A stretch of 64,000 nt of DNA from JAVKFF01 sp040226215 (GCA_040226215.1 JAVKFF010000052.1:50345-114344), one strand, 5' to 3'. Numbered from the stretch's first letter, positions 26,113 through 34,650 are shown. Notes: a model not told the origin generated them from the letters alone. Made by a program: numbers and translations.

Positions 26113-28592
26113 GCCGCACCGCCCGGTAGCTGCGTGAGGAGGAGCGTGACGACCGTGATCAGAGCCATGTAGTCGACCCAGAGGCCGGCAATGGGCAGTT
26201 CGGCGCGGCGCCGCGGCGAAACGAAGCCGCATGCGACTCTCGCGGCGAGGAAGGCCAGCATCAGTGCGGGGAGCAGGGCGTGGACCACCGCGTAGCTGCC
26301 CAGGACGAGGAGCGTCGCGTTGTAGGCGTGCGCCGCGGGTGGCGGTATGCGCAGGAGCAGCGCGACCAGCGCCAGAAGAATGGTGACCGTGCCGGCGCCC
26401 GCAAGGGCCAGTCCCGGCCAGGGCGCCGCGCCGCGGCGATTGGCCCGGATGGCGAGCCGCATGCCGGCCGGGGCCAGCAGGGCACCAGCGACCCCGGCGA
26501 GCAGCTCGGCCAGGGAGGGTTCCAGCCATGCCGGAGGCGGCCATCCTGGCGCGATCGTGAAGAGGAAGGCGTAGCCGAAGACCAGCGATCCGAAGAAGAC
26601 CGCATCGGCGACCAGCAGGAAGAGCGAGCCCCACCAGCCGGGCGCGCGATCCACTTCGCAGGCGTGCGGCAAGGACAGTCCGAGGCCGACATCTTCCGGC
26701 CCGACGTCACCTCGCCGCCCCAGCGACCAGACCCAGCGCAGTCCGAGCGCGGCGACACCGGCGAGCGCGACCGGAACGAGCCAGTAGAGCTTGAGCAGGA
26801 CGGCGAGGAAGAACAGTCCGGTCACCGCCGCCAGGACGATCGGCAGGTAGGTGTTCCCGGGATAGACCACGATGTAGTCGGGCGTGCCGCGGGAGGGTTC
26901 GACCGTCAGCGTTTCGCGGCGGTCGTGTCGGGGTTCTCCCAGATAGCCCCGTCCCTGCGCGAGGCGTACCGGAAGAGCGGCGTCCCCGGTCAGCGGGTCG
27001 CGCCGTGTCACCAGCGGCAGGCTGGCGAAATTGTAGGCCGCGGGCGGTGTCGTGGTCGCCCATTCCAGCGTGCCCGCGCGCCAGGGATTGCGCGGGCTGC
27101 GCCGTGCCGCGGCGACGTGCAGCACGAGATCGAGCAGCACCATGGCAAGGCCGAAGGCAAGAACGAAACTGCCGATCGACGAGATCAGGTTGATGGTCGT
27201 CCAGCCGGCATCCGCGTCGTAGGTCCAGATCCGCCGGCGTTGCCCGAGCAGCCCCGCCCAGTGCATCGCCAGGAAAGTGCCGTGGAAGCCCACGAAGACA
27301 AGCGCGAAGGCGACCTCGCCGATGCGAAAGAAGCGCTGGCGTCCGGTGACGTGCGGAAGCCAGTAGTAGAGCCCGGCAAGAATCGGGAAGACGAAGCCGC
27401 CGAACAGCACGTAATGCAGATGCGCGGTGACGAACGCCGTGTCGTGCGCCTGCCAGTCGAAGGGCACGATCGCGACCATGACGCCGGTGAGACCGCCGAT
27501 CACGAAGGTGACGAAGAAGCCGAGGATATGCAGCATCGGCAGGCGGAGCTGCGGCCGACCCTTCCAGAGCGTGCCGATCCAGGCGAAGACCTGGACGCCC
27601 GTCGGCACCGCGACCAAGGTCGAGGCGGCCGAGAAGAACGCGAGCCCCATATGCGGAATGCCGGTCGCGAACATGTGGTGCACCCAGAGCCCGAAGCTGA
27701 GGAAGGCGAGCGCCACCACCGACGCGACCACCCAGCCATACCCGAGCAGCGTCGTGCGCGCCATCACCGGCAGGACGGTCGAGACGACGCCTGCCGCCGG
27801 CAGGAAGATGATGTAGACCTCGGGGTGTCCGAAGAGCCAGAACAGGTGCTGCCAGAGCAGGCTGTCGCCGCCGAGTTCGGCCTGGAAGAAGGGCAGCCCG
27901 AACGCCCGTTCCGCCTCGAGCAGGATCGATCCCAGGATGAGCGGGGGAAAGCCCGTCAGGATCATCAGGACCGTGACCAGCATGTACCAGGCGAATATCG
28001 GCATCCGGTCGAGCGACATGCCGGGCGCCCGGTAGCGCAGCACCGAGACTGTGATCTCGACCGCCGCGGAGATCGCCGAGATCTCGACGAAGGTGATGCC
28101 GAGCAACCAGAAATCGGTGTTGATGCCGGTCGAGAAGAGCGGGCCGGTGAGCGGCGGATACATGAACCAGCCGCCATCCGGGGCGATCCCCAGGAGCATG
28201 GAGACGAGCAGCATCGCTCCACCGAACACGTAGCACCAGAAGCCGTATGCGGTCAGCCGCGGAAAGGCGAGGTCACGGGTGCCGAGCATCTTCGGCAGGA
28301 GGTAGATCGCCACGCCCTCGATTGCCGGGATGGCGAACAGGAACATCATGACCGTGCCGTGCATCGTGAACAGCTGGCTGTAGACCTCCGGGCCGACGAA
28401 GGCGGAATGCGGCGTGGCCAGCTGGGCCCGGATGAGCATCGCCAGAAGACCGCCCACCGCGAAGAAGAAGAATGCGGCGAGCAGGAACATGCGACCGAGA
28501 TCGCTGTGGTTCACGGTGGAGAACCGGCCCCTCCAGCCGGGTTCAGAAGCCCAGATCGCCTGCAGCCGGCGGTGGCGTTCGAGGGCGGTCAT
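26109..28592 (-). CDS. Haem-copper terminal oxidase, fused subunits I and III
   Basis: An 827-residue membrane protein. Residues about 1-540 are subunit I: the low-spin haem His in FTMHGTVMMF, the CuB ligands in GHPEVY (His with its Tyr partner) and WVHHMF, and the haem pair in HLHYVLFGG. The Glu of HPEVY is kept. Residues about 600-827 are a shortened subunit III, marked by a WWGSLFLLVADAVFFGS stretch. The protein reduces oxygen to water and pumps protons. Subunit II upstream overlaps it by four bases (ATGA). Electron-donor type is discussed under subunit II. A Gln seven residues before the first haem His matches the quinol-site Gln101 of CyoB, but His98 and Asp75 equivalents are not kept. 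Confidence 0.9.
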   Translation of the reverse strand: MTALERHRRLQAIWASEPGWRGRFSTVNHSDLGRMFLLAAFFFFAVGGLLAMLIRAQLATPHSAFVGPEVYSQLFTMHGTVMMFLFAIPAIEGVAIYLLPKMLGTRDLAFPRLTAYGFWCYVFGGAMLLVSMLLGIAPDGGWFMYPPLTGPLFSTGINTDFWLLGITFVEISAISAAVEITVSVLRYRAPGMSLDRMPIFAWYMLVTVLMILTGFPPLILGSILLEAERAFGLPFFQAELGGDSLLWQHLFWLFGHPEVYIIFLPAAGVVSTVLPVMARTTLLGYGWVVASVVALAFLSFGLWVHHMFATGIPHMGLAFFSAASTLVAVPTGVQVFAWIGTLWKGRPQLRLPMLHILGFFVTFVIGGLTGVMVAIVPFDWQAHDTAFVTAHLHYVLFGGFVFPILAGLYYWLPHVTGRQRFFRIGEVAFALVFVGFHGTFLAMHWAGLLGQRRRIWTYDADAGWTTINLISSIGSFVLAFGLAMVLLDLVLHVAAARRSPRNPWRAGTLEWATTTPPAAYNFASLPLVTRRDPLTGDAALPVRLAQGRGYLGEPRHDRRETLTVEPSRGTPDYIVVYPGNTYLPIVLAAVTGLFFLAVLLKLYWLVPVALAGVAALGLRWVWSLGRRGDVGPEDVGLGLSLPHACEVDRAPGWWGSLFLLVADAVFFGSLVFGYAFLFTIAPGWPPPAWLEPSLAELLAGVAGALLAPAGMRLAIRANRRGAAPWPGLALAGAGTVTILLALVALLLRIPPPAAHAYNATLLVLGSYAVVHALLPALMLAFLAARVACGFVSPRRRAELPIAGLWVDYMALITVVTLLLTQLPGGAA

Positions 28593-29254
28593 TCATCCGT
28601 CTCCGCCAGGAAGCGGTCCCAACCGGCCGCATCGTGGGCGACGACCACGAAGCCGTGTCCGGCATAGCCGTCGCCGCTGAACTCCGCGCTGCGTCCCGGA
28701 TAGCGTCCCGGCGACTCCGCCTCGATCCGCAGCACGTTGACACGCCCGGGTATGGCGTCGAGCTTGCCGGCAAGGCGCGGCACCCAGAAGCTGTGGATCA
28801 CGTCGGCGCTGGTGATCGCGACGTCGACCGGGCGGCCGGCCGGAATGTGCAGGACGTCCTCCGTCACCCGACCCGGAACGTCGTCATAGGCGAAGTGCCA
28901 GCGCCATTGCCGGGCCTCCGCCTGAACGGAGACGGCGTCGTCGTCGAGGCGCGGCAACAGGCGCTCGCCAATGACGAGCCCGTAGGCCAGAAGACCGGCC
29001 AGCACCGAGATCGGAAAGGCCAGACCCAGCCCCACGATCCACAGCCGTGTCGACTCCCTGCCGGTTGACCTGCGAAGGAAGGCCGCGGCGACCAGGGCGG
29101 TGACGAGGGCGAAGATCCCCACCGAGCCGGCGAACATCACCCACCAGAGCGTCGCGATGTGACGCGCAGCCGGTCCTGCCGGATCGACGGTCGACAGTCC
29201 GCCGTCGCAACCTATGAGGGCCAACGGTGTTGCACAGATGACGATTGGTTTCAG
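28589..29254 (-). CDS. Oxidase subunit II of the CuA-less, quinol-oxidase (CyoA-like) type, lipoprotein
   Basis: A membrane-anchored subunit II of about 221 residues. A lipoprotein signal ends ALIGC, then DPAGPAA and two helices (LWWVMFAGS..., FPISVLAGLLAYGLVIG). The periplasmic cupredoxin domain lacks the CuA ligands: the normal C-A-E-F-C-G reads SAEFSG, and the downstream His and Met are Tyr and His (GYAGHGF). The first His (IHSFWVPRL) remains. GRSAEFSGDGYAG resembles CyoA of cytochrome bo3, so quinol is the probable donor. No ATG or GTG fits; CTG 29254, directly before the signal, is my best start, with TTG 29224 as the alternative. Confidence 0.75.
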   Translation of the reverse strand: MKPIVICATPLALIGCDGGLSTVDPAGPAARHIATLWWVMFAGSVGIFALVTALVAAAFLRRSTGRESTRLWIVGLGLAFPISVLAGLLAYGLVIGERLLPRLDDDAVSVQAEARQWRWHFAYDDVPGRVTEDVLHIPAGRPVDVAITSADVIHSFWVPRLAGKLDAIPGRVNVLRIEAESPGRYPGRSAEFSGDGYAGHGFVVVAHDAAGWDRFLAETDE

Positions 29255-29266
29255 GAGGTCCCGACC

Positions 29267-29779
29267 ATGTCCCCGCCAGGTTCCAGGAACGACGAGGTGG
29301 TTGCCGATCCGATGGCGCAGACGCCGGGCTTCGACGAAACGGAGTCGAAGATCTCGATCCTCGGCCATCCGATCCACGCAATGAGCGTCGCCTTCCCCGT
29401 TGCGCTGACATTCTGCGCGCTTGGCGCCGACCTGTTCTACTGGTGGACGGGCGATCCATTCTGGGCGCGGGCGGCCCTGTGGGCAGCGGGAACCGGGTTC
29501 CTGTTCGGCATGGTGGCGGCGTTCTCGGGCACGGCCGAGTTGCTCTTCGTCAGGGGTATCCGTGTCCGCGCCGCGCCGTGGACCCACGCGATCCTCGCGG
29601 TGACGCTGCTGGGGCTGCTGGGAGCGAACTGGGGAAGCCGGCTTGCCAGCTACGAGGCGGCGGTGCTGCCCTATGGCCTGCTGCTCTCTGGTCTGAGCGC
29701 GATCATGGTGGTGTTCACGGGCTGGCATGGCGGAAAGCTCGTCTTCGACTATCGTCTGGGGACGTCGAAGAGCAGCTGA
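29267..29779 (+). CDS. DUF2231 membrane protein
   Basis: A 170-residue protein with four predicted helices. ILGHPIHAMSVAFPVA near residue 30 is the hallmark of DUF2231, whose function is unknown and which often accompanies oxidase genes. AGGAGG at 29253-29258 is 8 nt from the ATG, a strong ribosome site. The gene runs opposite to the oxidase genes: it starts 12 bp from the subunit II start and its end overlaps the convergent CopD/HemJ-like gene by 31 bp. There is no room for separate promoters between it and subunit II. Confidence 0.85.
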   Translation: MSPPGSRNDEVVADPMAQTPGFDETESKISILGHPIHAMSVAFPVALTFCALGADLFYWWTGDPFWARAALWAAGTGFLFGMVAAFSGTAELLFVRGIRVRAAPWTHAILAVTLLGLLGANWGSRLASYEAAVLPYGLLLSGLSAIMVVFTGWHGGKLVFDYRLGTSKSS

Positions 29780-30261
29780 CCGCCGCGCGGCTCGGTCAGC
29801 CAGTCGGGAAAGACGTTCGCCGAGAGATCCGGCTTGCCCAGCACGAGAGCGAGAATGGCCAGCATCGGGATGAGCGCGGCCGCGACCGGCAGGAGTGCGG
29901 CGGGCGGCCGCTTGCGCCTGCCACTCTCGGCCACGGCGACGATGATGTGACCGATCCAGGCATGGGCGCCGACCAGAAGCGCCACGAACAGGAGCTTGGC
30001 GTAGAGCCAGGGCACGAAGGCCTCGCGAAAGAAGATGAGCCAGGTTCCCGTGACGACCGCGACGACGGCTGCCGGCGTCACGACCATGGTGTAGGTGAGA
30101 TGGGTGACGCGCTGGATGCGGCCGAAGACCTGCACGCAATGCGCCGGGTCGTGACGGGAGAGCATGAGCGGTAGGGCGAACAGTCCGCCGCACCACAGGA
30201 TCAACGCCGCGATGTGCAGCGCCTTGAAATAGGGAACGGCGGCCACCACCCACTCCGTCAT
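29749..30261 (-). CDS. CopD/HemJ-like membrane protein
   Basis: A 170-residue protein with four helices. YFKALHIAALILWCGGLFALP near the N-terminus and LYAKLLFVALLVGAHAWIG in the middle match the CopD/HemJ superfamily; the helix-borne His residues (KALHI, THLTY, AHAWIGH) are possible haem or copper ligands. It starts inside the stop codon of the CtaG-like gene (ATGA). A role in copper or haem delivery to the oxidase is likely from context. HemJ-like protoporphyrinogen oxidation is possible but not shown. Confidence 0.75.
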   Translation of the reverse strand: MTEWVVAAVPYFKALHIAALILWCGGLFALPLMLSRHDPAHCVQVFGRIQRVTHLTYTMVVTPAAVVAVVTGTWLIFFREAFVPWLYAKLLFVALLVGAHAWIGHIIVAVAESGRRKRPPAALLPVAAALIPMLAILALVLGKPDLSANVFPDWLTEPRGGQLLFDVPRR

Positions 30262-30698
30262 GCCCGGTCGCCCGCAAGTCGGGACCAGCCGCGACGCGCG
30301 ATGGCGACCGCCACGATGGCGTAGGGCACGCCCGCCGGCACCCACATCAGCAATCCGCCGAGCTGCTGGTCGGCCAGGGGTGCCAGTCCCCAATCGATGG
30401 GCGCCAGAGCATGTGCGGCGTAAAGCGGATGCGGTGCGAAGGTGAGCAGCGCACCGAGCAGGCCCATCTGCGTGAAGGCCGCGAGGACCAGGAGCAGGGC
30501 GTCGAGCGGCGGACGCCGACCGGCGAAGACCGAACGCCAGAACCAGATCGCGGTTCCAGCGAGGCTCACCTGCATCAGCCAGTAGACGCCCTTGTGCGCG
30601 AGCGCGAGGTCGTAGGCCGCCGGGACATGCCAGAACCAGAGGACCGCCGTGGCGGCCGCGAAGGGCAGGGCGGCCGGTCCGACCCGGTGCGACGGCAT
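30258..30698 (-). CDS. CtaG-like (caa3-type) oxidase assembly protein, N-terminally short
   Basis: A 146-residue membrane protein matching only the C-terminal part of the caa3_CtaG family: VLWFWHVPAAYDLAL, then AAFTQMGLLGALLTFAPHPLY and DQQLGGLLMWVPAG. Full family members carry roughly another 110-130 residues with three helices and a conserved His motif upstream. Here the frame upstream of the ATG at 30698 has no such sequence and meets a stop near 30800. Either the gene is 5'-truncated by rearrangement or this is a short natural form. Last residues overlap the CopD/HemJ-like start, so it heads the oxidase operon. Confidence 0.65.
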   Translation of the reverse strand: MPSHRVGPAALPFAAATAVLWFWHVPAAYDLALAHKGVYWLMQVSLAGTAIWFWRSVFAGRRPPLDALLLVLAAFTQMGLLGALLTFAPHPLYAAHALAPIDWGLAPLADQQLGGLLMWVPAGVPYAIVAVAIARRGWSRLAGDRA

Positions 30699-30819
30699 GG
30701 TCCGCGCGGCCGGGATGCCGCGAGGCTGGTGGTTGTGGAAGCCGACGGCTATTGATATCTCAGCACGCCCGGCGAACGTCGCCTCCGGCCCCTCATCACC
30801 TCAACGGAACCGAGCTGTC

Positions 30820-31776
30820 TTGACACGCCCCAGGAACGGCAAGAACGGTCAGCGGAGAGGCCGGCGCTACCTCCACGACACGGTCGAGACAGCCGTCGAG
30901 GAACGGATCGTCTATGCCGAGACGGTCGATGGTTTCGACCTGCGCGGCGCCCTGATCCGGCCGCAGGGGGCAAGCGAGCCGGCCGATCCGCTTCTGATCT
31001 GGATCCATACCCGGCAGCAGAGCTTCGCCGACCTCGAATATGTGCGCATCGGACGACTGCTCGCGGGGCGGGGTTTTCATTTCCTCACGGTCGACACGCG
31101 GGGGCACGATTTCGGAGCCTGGTACCGCACGCCCGACGGCCCGCGGCTGCAGGGCAGCGCCTGGGAGCGCTTCTCCGACTGCGTGAACGATATCGATGCC
31201 TGGATCGAGGCGGCGCGGGAGCTGGGCTATCGCAGCGTGGTGCTGATCGGGCATGGCTTCGGTGGCGCCAAGTCGCTGCACTTCCAGGCGCAACGGCAAC
31301 TGCCGCAGGTCGCCGCGGTGGTTCTCGCCTCGTCGGGCTCGTCGGTGCGCGACAAGCTGCCGGCGGACCTCTCGGACCTGGCGCAGCGCATGGTGGCGGA
31401 GGGCAGGGGGCTCGATCTCCTGCCGTGGGGTACCGGCGAGAACTACGCCAGCTCCGTCAGCGCCGAGTACTACGTCGCCCGGTCCATCCTGCGCAAGGAG
31501 CTCTACGGCACGCCCGACCTGCCACCGGCGGTGGCCCGAATCCGCTGTCCGCTGATCGCCTGGTTCGGGCGCCTGGAGGACCGGCCGAGGCGCCGGGTGG
31601 CGCAGTTCCTCGAATGGATCGACACCAATGCGGTCAAGTCGCCGCATGTCGACTGTGCCCTGATCGACGGGATCGGCTTCTTCTACAGTGGCAGGGAGGA
31701 GGTGGTCGTCCAGCATCTCTGCGCTGCCCTGGAGCGGATCGGTCTGGTCGCCAAGGCACCGGTGCCGCTGGCATGA
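30820..31776 (+). CDS. Alpha/beta-hydrolase-fold protein lacking the catalytic Ser and His
   Basis: A roughly 318-residue protein with the hydrolase fold: strand LLIWIHTRQQ, FLTVDTRGHDFG, then the nucleophile elbow VVLIGHGFGGAKSLHF. The elbow serine is Gly (GHGFG rather than GHSxG, residue 146), and the C-terminal GxxH position is GFFYSGRE without His. So it is unlikely to be an ordinary esterase and may be a binding or scaffold protein. The start is uncertain: TTG 30820 is suggested, because earlier ATGs overlap the divergent CtaG-like gene. Its stop overlaps the IclR start (ATGA), so regulator and pseudo-hydrolase are coupled. Confidence 0.75.
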   Translation: MTRPRNGKNGQRRGRRYLHDTVETAVEERIVYAETVDGFDLRGALIRPQGASEPADPLLIWIHTRQQSFADLEYVRIGRLLAGRGFHFLTVDTRGHDFGAWYRTPDGPRLQGSAWERFSDCVNDIDAWIEAARELGYRSVVLIGHGFGGAKSLHFQAQRQLPQVAAVVLASSGSSVRDKLPADLSDLAQRMVAEGRGLDLLPWGTGENYASSVSAEYYVARSILRKELYGTPDLPPAVARIRCPLIAWFGRLEDRPRRRVAQFLEWIDTNAVKSPHVDCALIDGIGFFYSGREEVVVQHLCAALERIGLVAKAPVPLA

Positions 31777-32606
31777 CCCGCAAGACCGCCTCGCAGGATT
31801 CGGCTTGGACCGACCGGACCCGCGCCCTCGACCGGGGCCTGCAGATCCTCGAGGAGGTTGCCGGCCGGTCCAGCATGACACTGGCGGAAATCTCCGCGGC
31901 GTGCGGGCTTTCGCCGTCGACCGCCACGCGCATCCTGCGGACGCTCGAACTGCGTGGCTTCCTGATCCGCGATCCCGACAACAAGGCCTATCGGATCGGC
32001 CTGAAATCCTTCGAGATCGGCTCGAAGTTCCTGTCCGAGACGCGCCTGCAGGAGACCTGCCGGCTGATCCTTCGGAAACTGACCGCGGCCAGCGGCCAGT
32101 CGACGACACTGGCGATCCTCAATCGCGCCGACGTCGTCTATGTCGAGGCGCATGAGGCGACGGCGCCGCTGCGCTCGACCCCCCTGATCGGGATGCGAAC
32201 GCCGGCGCATGCGACGGCGTCCGGGAAATGCCTGCTTGCCGCGCAATGGGCCGAGGGTCTGCTCGAGGCCATCGGGCCGGGGCCCTATGTCGGCCTGACG
32301 GAACGAACCATCACTGCTTTCGACGCTCTGAAGCAGGAGCTGATCGCGGTGCGCAAGAACGGCATCGCCTTCGATCATGAGGAACTCCACGCGGACATCT
32401 CCAGCATGGCCTGCCCGGTCTACGACCGTTCGGGCGAGGTCATCGCCGCGCTGGCCATCCACGCGCTCACCTCCCAGATGACCAGCCATTCGGACGACTG
32501 GTCGATCCTGCTGCGCTCGGCGGCGGCGGAGTCTTCGCTCCGGCTGGGCTGGCGCGACAGGTATCAGGATGCGCAGGTAAAGGCCTCCTCCCTGCTGATC
32601 GACTGA
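31773..32606 (+). CDS. IclR-family transcriptional regulator
   Basis: A 277-residue regulator. The winged helix (about residues 15-75) reads RALDRGLQILEEVAG..., LAEISAACGLSPSTATRILR. The IclR effector domain follows, with TPAHATASGKCLLA and an acidic-plus-His segment DHEELHADISSMACPVYD. The ATG is coupled to the preceding hydrolase-fold gene. The ABC-importer operon starts 459 bp downstream behind a TTCC...GGAA palindrome, the expected target. Confidence 0.92.
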   Translation: MTRKTASQDSAWTDRTRALDRGLQILEEVAGRSSMTLAEISAACGLSPSTATRILRTLELRGFLIRDPDNKAYRIGLKSFEIGSKFLSETRLQETCRLILRKLTAASGQSTTLAILNRADVVYVEAHEATAPLRSTPLIGMRTPAHATASGKCLLAAQWAEGLLEAIGPGPYVGLTERTITAFDALKQELIAVRKNGIAFDHEELHADISSMACPVYDRSGEVIAALAIHALTSQMTSHSDDWSILLRSAAAESSLRLGWRDRYQDAQVKASSLLID

Positions 32607-33065
32607 TGCCTGTCGCGTCCTGAGCGACCGCTGCGGCCGACCGGCGTCGGCGCGTCGGAAAGGCATCGACGCACCCGACTTCAACACCCACTGCCGACCG
32701 GCGAACTCCCGACAGGCGACACGTGTCGAGGCCACCGCTGGCATGGCCGCGGCAGGCGCGCTCCAGCGCCCCGCGTCCCATCCCGCCTCGGCCGGACCGA
32801 CCGACTGGCCGGACCGGCGCCATCCGCGTTGTCGGAACCAAAATTCCACTAGATGGAAATGAATTTTGATAGTTGACGCTTGGTAAGGCGCCCGGCAGGC
32901 TTACCTCGATCGTCACCACCGACGGTCCATGCTGGACATCGGCCGGGGCTAGCCAACGCGTCGGAGCCGCTGCGCCGTCACCGATGGCGCAGGCCGCCCG
33001 GGAAACCGGCGCGGTAGCCGAAAGGCCCAAGGCAGCCGGTGTCCAAGAACAGTGGAGGAACGCCC
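32607..33065. other. 459-bp intergenic region between IclR and the second peptide-type ABC operon
   Basis: No credible coding frame. The first 220 bp are GC-rich and featureless to me. A sharp AT-rich patch at 32836-32875 carries the palindrome described separately, and TTGACG (32873-32878) lies next to it as a possible -35 box. The last 180 bp form a long leader before the ribosome site GGAGG (33054-33058). Confidence 0.5.
32839..32868 (+). promoter_or_regulatory. Nested palindromes, candidate IclR operator
   Basis: The outer repeat is CAAAATTC (32839-32846) with GAATTTTG (32861-32868), perfect 8-bp arms. The inner repeat is TTCCA (32844-32848) with TGGAA (32854-32858), separated by 5 bp, which is the layout of IclR-family sites. 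It lies between the IclR gene and the operon it probably controls. Confidence 0.5.
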
Positions 33066-34607
33066 ATGTTCATCGGCAAGGTTAAGCATGCCGCATTATC
33101 CCTGGCACGGATCGCGGGGCTGGTCGCGTTTTCGCTCGCCGCCACGGGATCGGCCGCCCACGCGCAGTCCGAAGATCGCAGCATCGACGTCGTGCTGTCT
33201 GTCGAGCCGACGGATCTCGACCCCGGCAACACCGACTACCGGACGATATCCCACGTAACCAAGCTCAACGTTTTCGAGCCCCTGGTCTTTCAGGATATCC
33301 GGGACAGTTCGATCAATCCGCGGCTCGCCACGTCGTGGGAGCGCATCGACGACCGGACCTACCGGTTCACGCTGCGGGAAGGCGTGACCTTCCACGACGG
33401 TACGCCGTTCAACGCCGACGCTGTGGTCTTCAGCGTCGACCGCCTGTTCAACGAGAACATCTCGGCCATCACCCGGGCCCAGTTCTTCGGCGAGAATCCG
33501 GTCGAGGCGATCCGGGTCGACGACTACACGGTCGATATCCAAGCGGAGTCCACCGATCCGATCCTGCTGACCCGCATCGCGCAGATCATGATGACCTCGC
33601 CGAACACGCCGATGGACCAGATCATCCGCGATCCGGTCGGCACCGGTCCCTATCGCCTCGCCGCCTGGGAGGCGGGGGTCGAGATCGTCCTGGAGCGCTC
33701 CGAGGAATATTGGGGCGAGTTGCCGGAAGTCGAGACGGCGACCTTCGTCTGGCGCGGCGAGCCGACCGTCGCGGCGCAGATGGTCGAAGTCGGCGAGGCC
33801 GACATCACCATGTCGATCCCGGAGGAACTCGCCACCAGTCCCGAGATGGACCGCGCCTATCCTAATTACGTCACCTTCTACTACATCGTCGGCGCCTGGG
33901 AACCGCCGCTCGACGATGTCAGGGTTCGCGAGGCGCTGAACTACTCGATCGACCGCGAGGCGCTCCTCGGCACGCTGCTGCCGGCGCAGGAAACGCTGGC
34001 GACCGCGCTCTTCCCGCCCGCGACCGTCGGCTATAACACGGATCTCGAACCCTATCCCTACGATCCGGATCGGGCGCGGGCCCTGCTCGAGGAGGCGCGC
34101 GCCGACGGTGTCGACGTCGATGCCGAGATCACCATGATCGGCATCCAGGGACACTTCCCCCGATCCGACGAGATCCTGGAGGCGGTCAACGCCATGCTGC
34201 AGGATGTCGGCTTCAACACCTCCATGCGGATCGTCGAGAACGCGCTGTATCGCCAGTATCGCGACAAGCCCAGGATCGAGGGCGGCCCCGTGCTGCTGCA
34301 GGCCAACCACGACAACACCACCGGTGACGCCGGTGCCACGGTGACGCGGCACCTGTGCAGCAGCAACCGCAACCCGATCTGCGACGAGCATCTCGACTCG
34401 CTCATCCTCTCCGGCCTGGAAGCCGAAGGCGACGAGCGGCGGGAGATCTGGGAAGAGGTCGCCCGCTACATGCACGAGGAGGTCATGGTCGACCTGCTGA
34501 TGACGCATCGCGTGGGCTTCGCCCGTGTCGGCCCGCGCATCGAGTTCGATGTGGTGGGACGCAACCAGGCGAACTTCTTCCTGGAAGAAATCTCGTTCGC
34601 CGACTGA
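33066..34607 (+). CDS. ABC transporter solute-binding protein, family 5 (second copy type)
   Basis: A 513-residue periplasmic binding protein with a signal peptide ending AAHAQ (about residue 34). Family 5 marks: EPTDLDPGNTDYRT, LATSWERIDDRTYRFTLREG, RDPVGTGPYRL and a C-terminal domain with VREALNYSIDREALL. It is only distantly similar to the 2951 protein, so the two importers are not a recent duplication. ATG 33066 has GGAGG 7 nt upstream. The ligand may be a sugar-acid or oligomer, given the dehydratase gene downstream. Confidence 0.92.
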   Translation: MFIGKVKHAALSLARIAGLVAFSLAATGSAAHAQSEDRSIDVVLSVEPTDLDPGNTDYRTISHVTKLNVFEPLVFQDIRDSSINPRLATSWERIDDRTYRFTLREGVTFHDGTPFNADAVVFSVDRLFNENISAITRAQFFGENPVEAIRVDDYTVDIQAESTDPILLTRIAQIMMTSPNTPMDQIIRDPVGTGPYRLAAWEAGVEIVLERSEEYWGELPEVETATFVWRGEPTVAAQMVEVGEADITMSIPEELATSPEMDRAYPNYVTFYYIVGAWEPPLDDVRVREALNYSIDREALLGTLLPAQETLATALFPPATVGYNTDLEPYPYDPDRARALLEEARADGVDVDAEITMIGIQGHFPRSDEILEAVNAMLQDVGFNTSMRIVENALYRQYRDKPRIEGGPVLLQANHDNTTGDAGATVTRHLCSSNRNPICDEHLDSLILSGLEAEGDERREIWEEVARYMHEEVMVDLLMTHRVGFARVGPRIEFDVVGRNQANFFLEEISFAD

Positions 34608-34621
34608 GCGCCACGACCCAT

Positions 34622-34650
34622 CCCCCGGCGCCGAGGCATGGCGCCGGGGG
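34622..34650 (+). terminator. Intercistronic hairpin between binding protein and permease
   Basis: CCCCCGGCGCC (34622-34632), 7-nt loop GAGGCAT, then GGCGCCGGGGG (34640-34650): a perfect 11-bp GC stem 15 bp after the stop codon. No T-tract. Confidence 0.65.

Noticed and set aside
26280..28667. A 795-codon plus-strand open frame opposite the fused oxidase gene
   Set aside because: It has the charged, low-complexity composition of an antisense frame. The minus strand encodes all haem and CuB ligands.
28589..30277. A much longer subunit II reading from an upstream ATG in the same frame
   Set aside because: It would run through the DUF2231 gene and place more than 35 residues before the lipoprotein signal.
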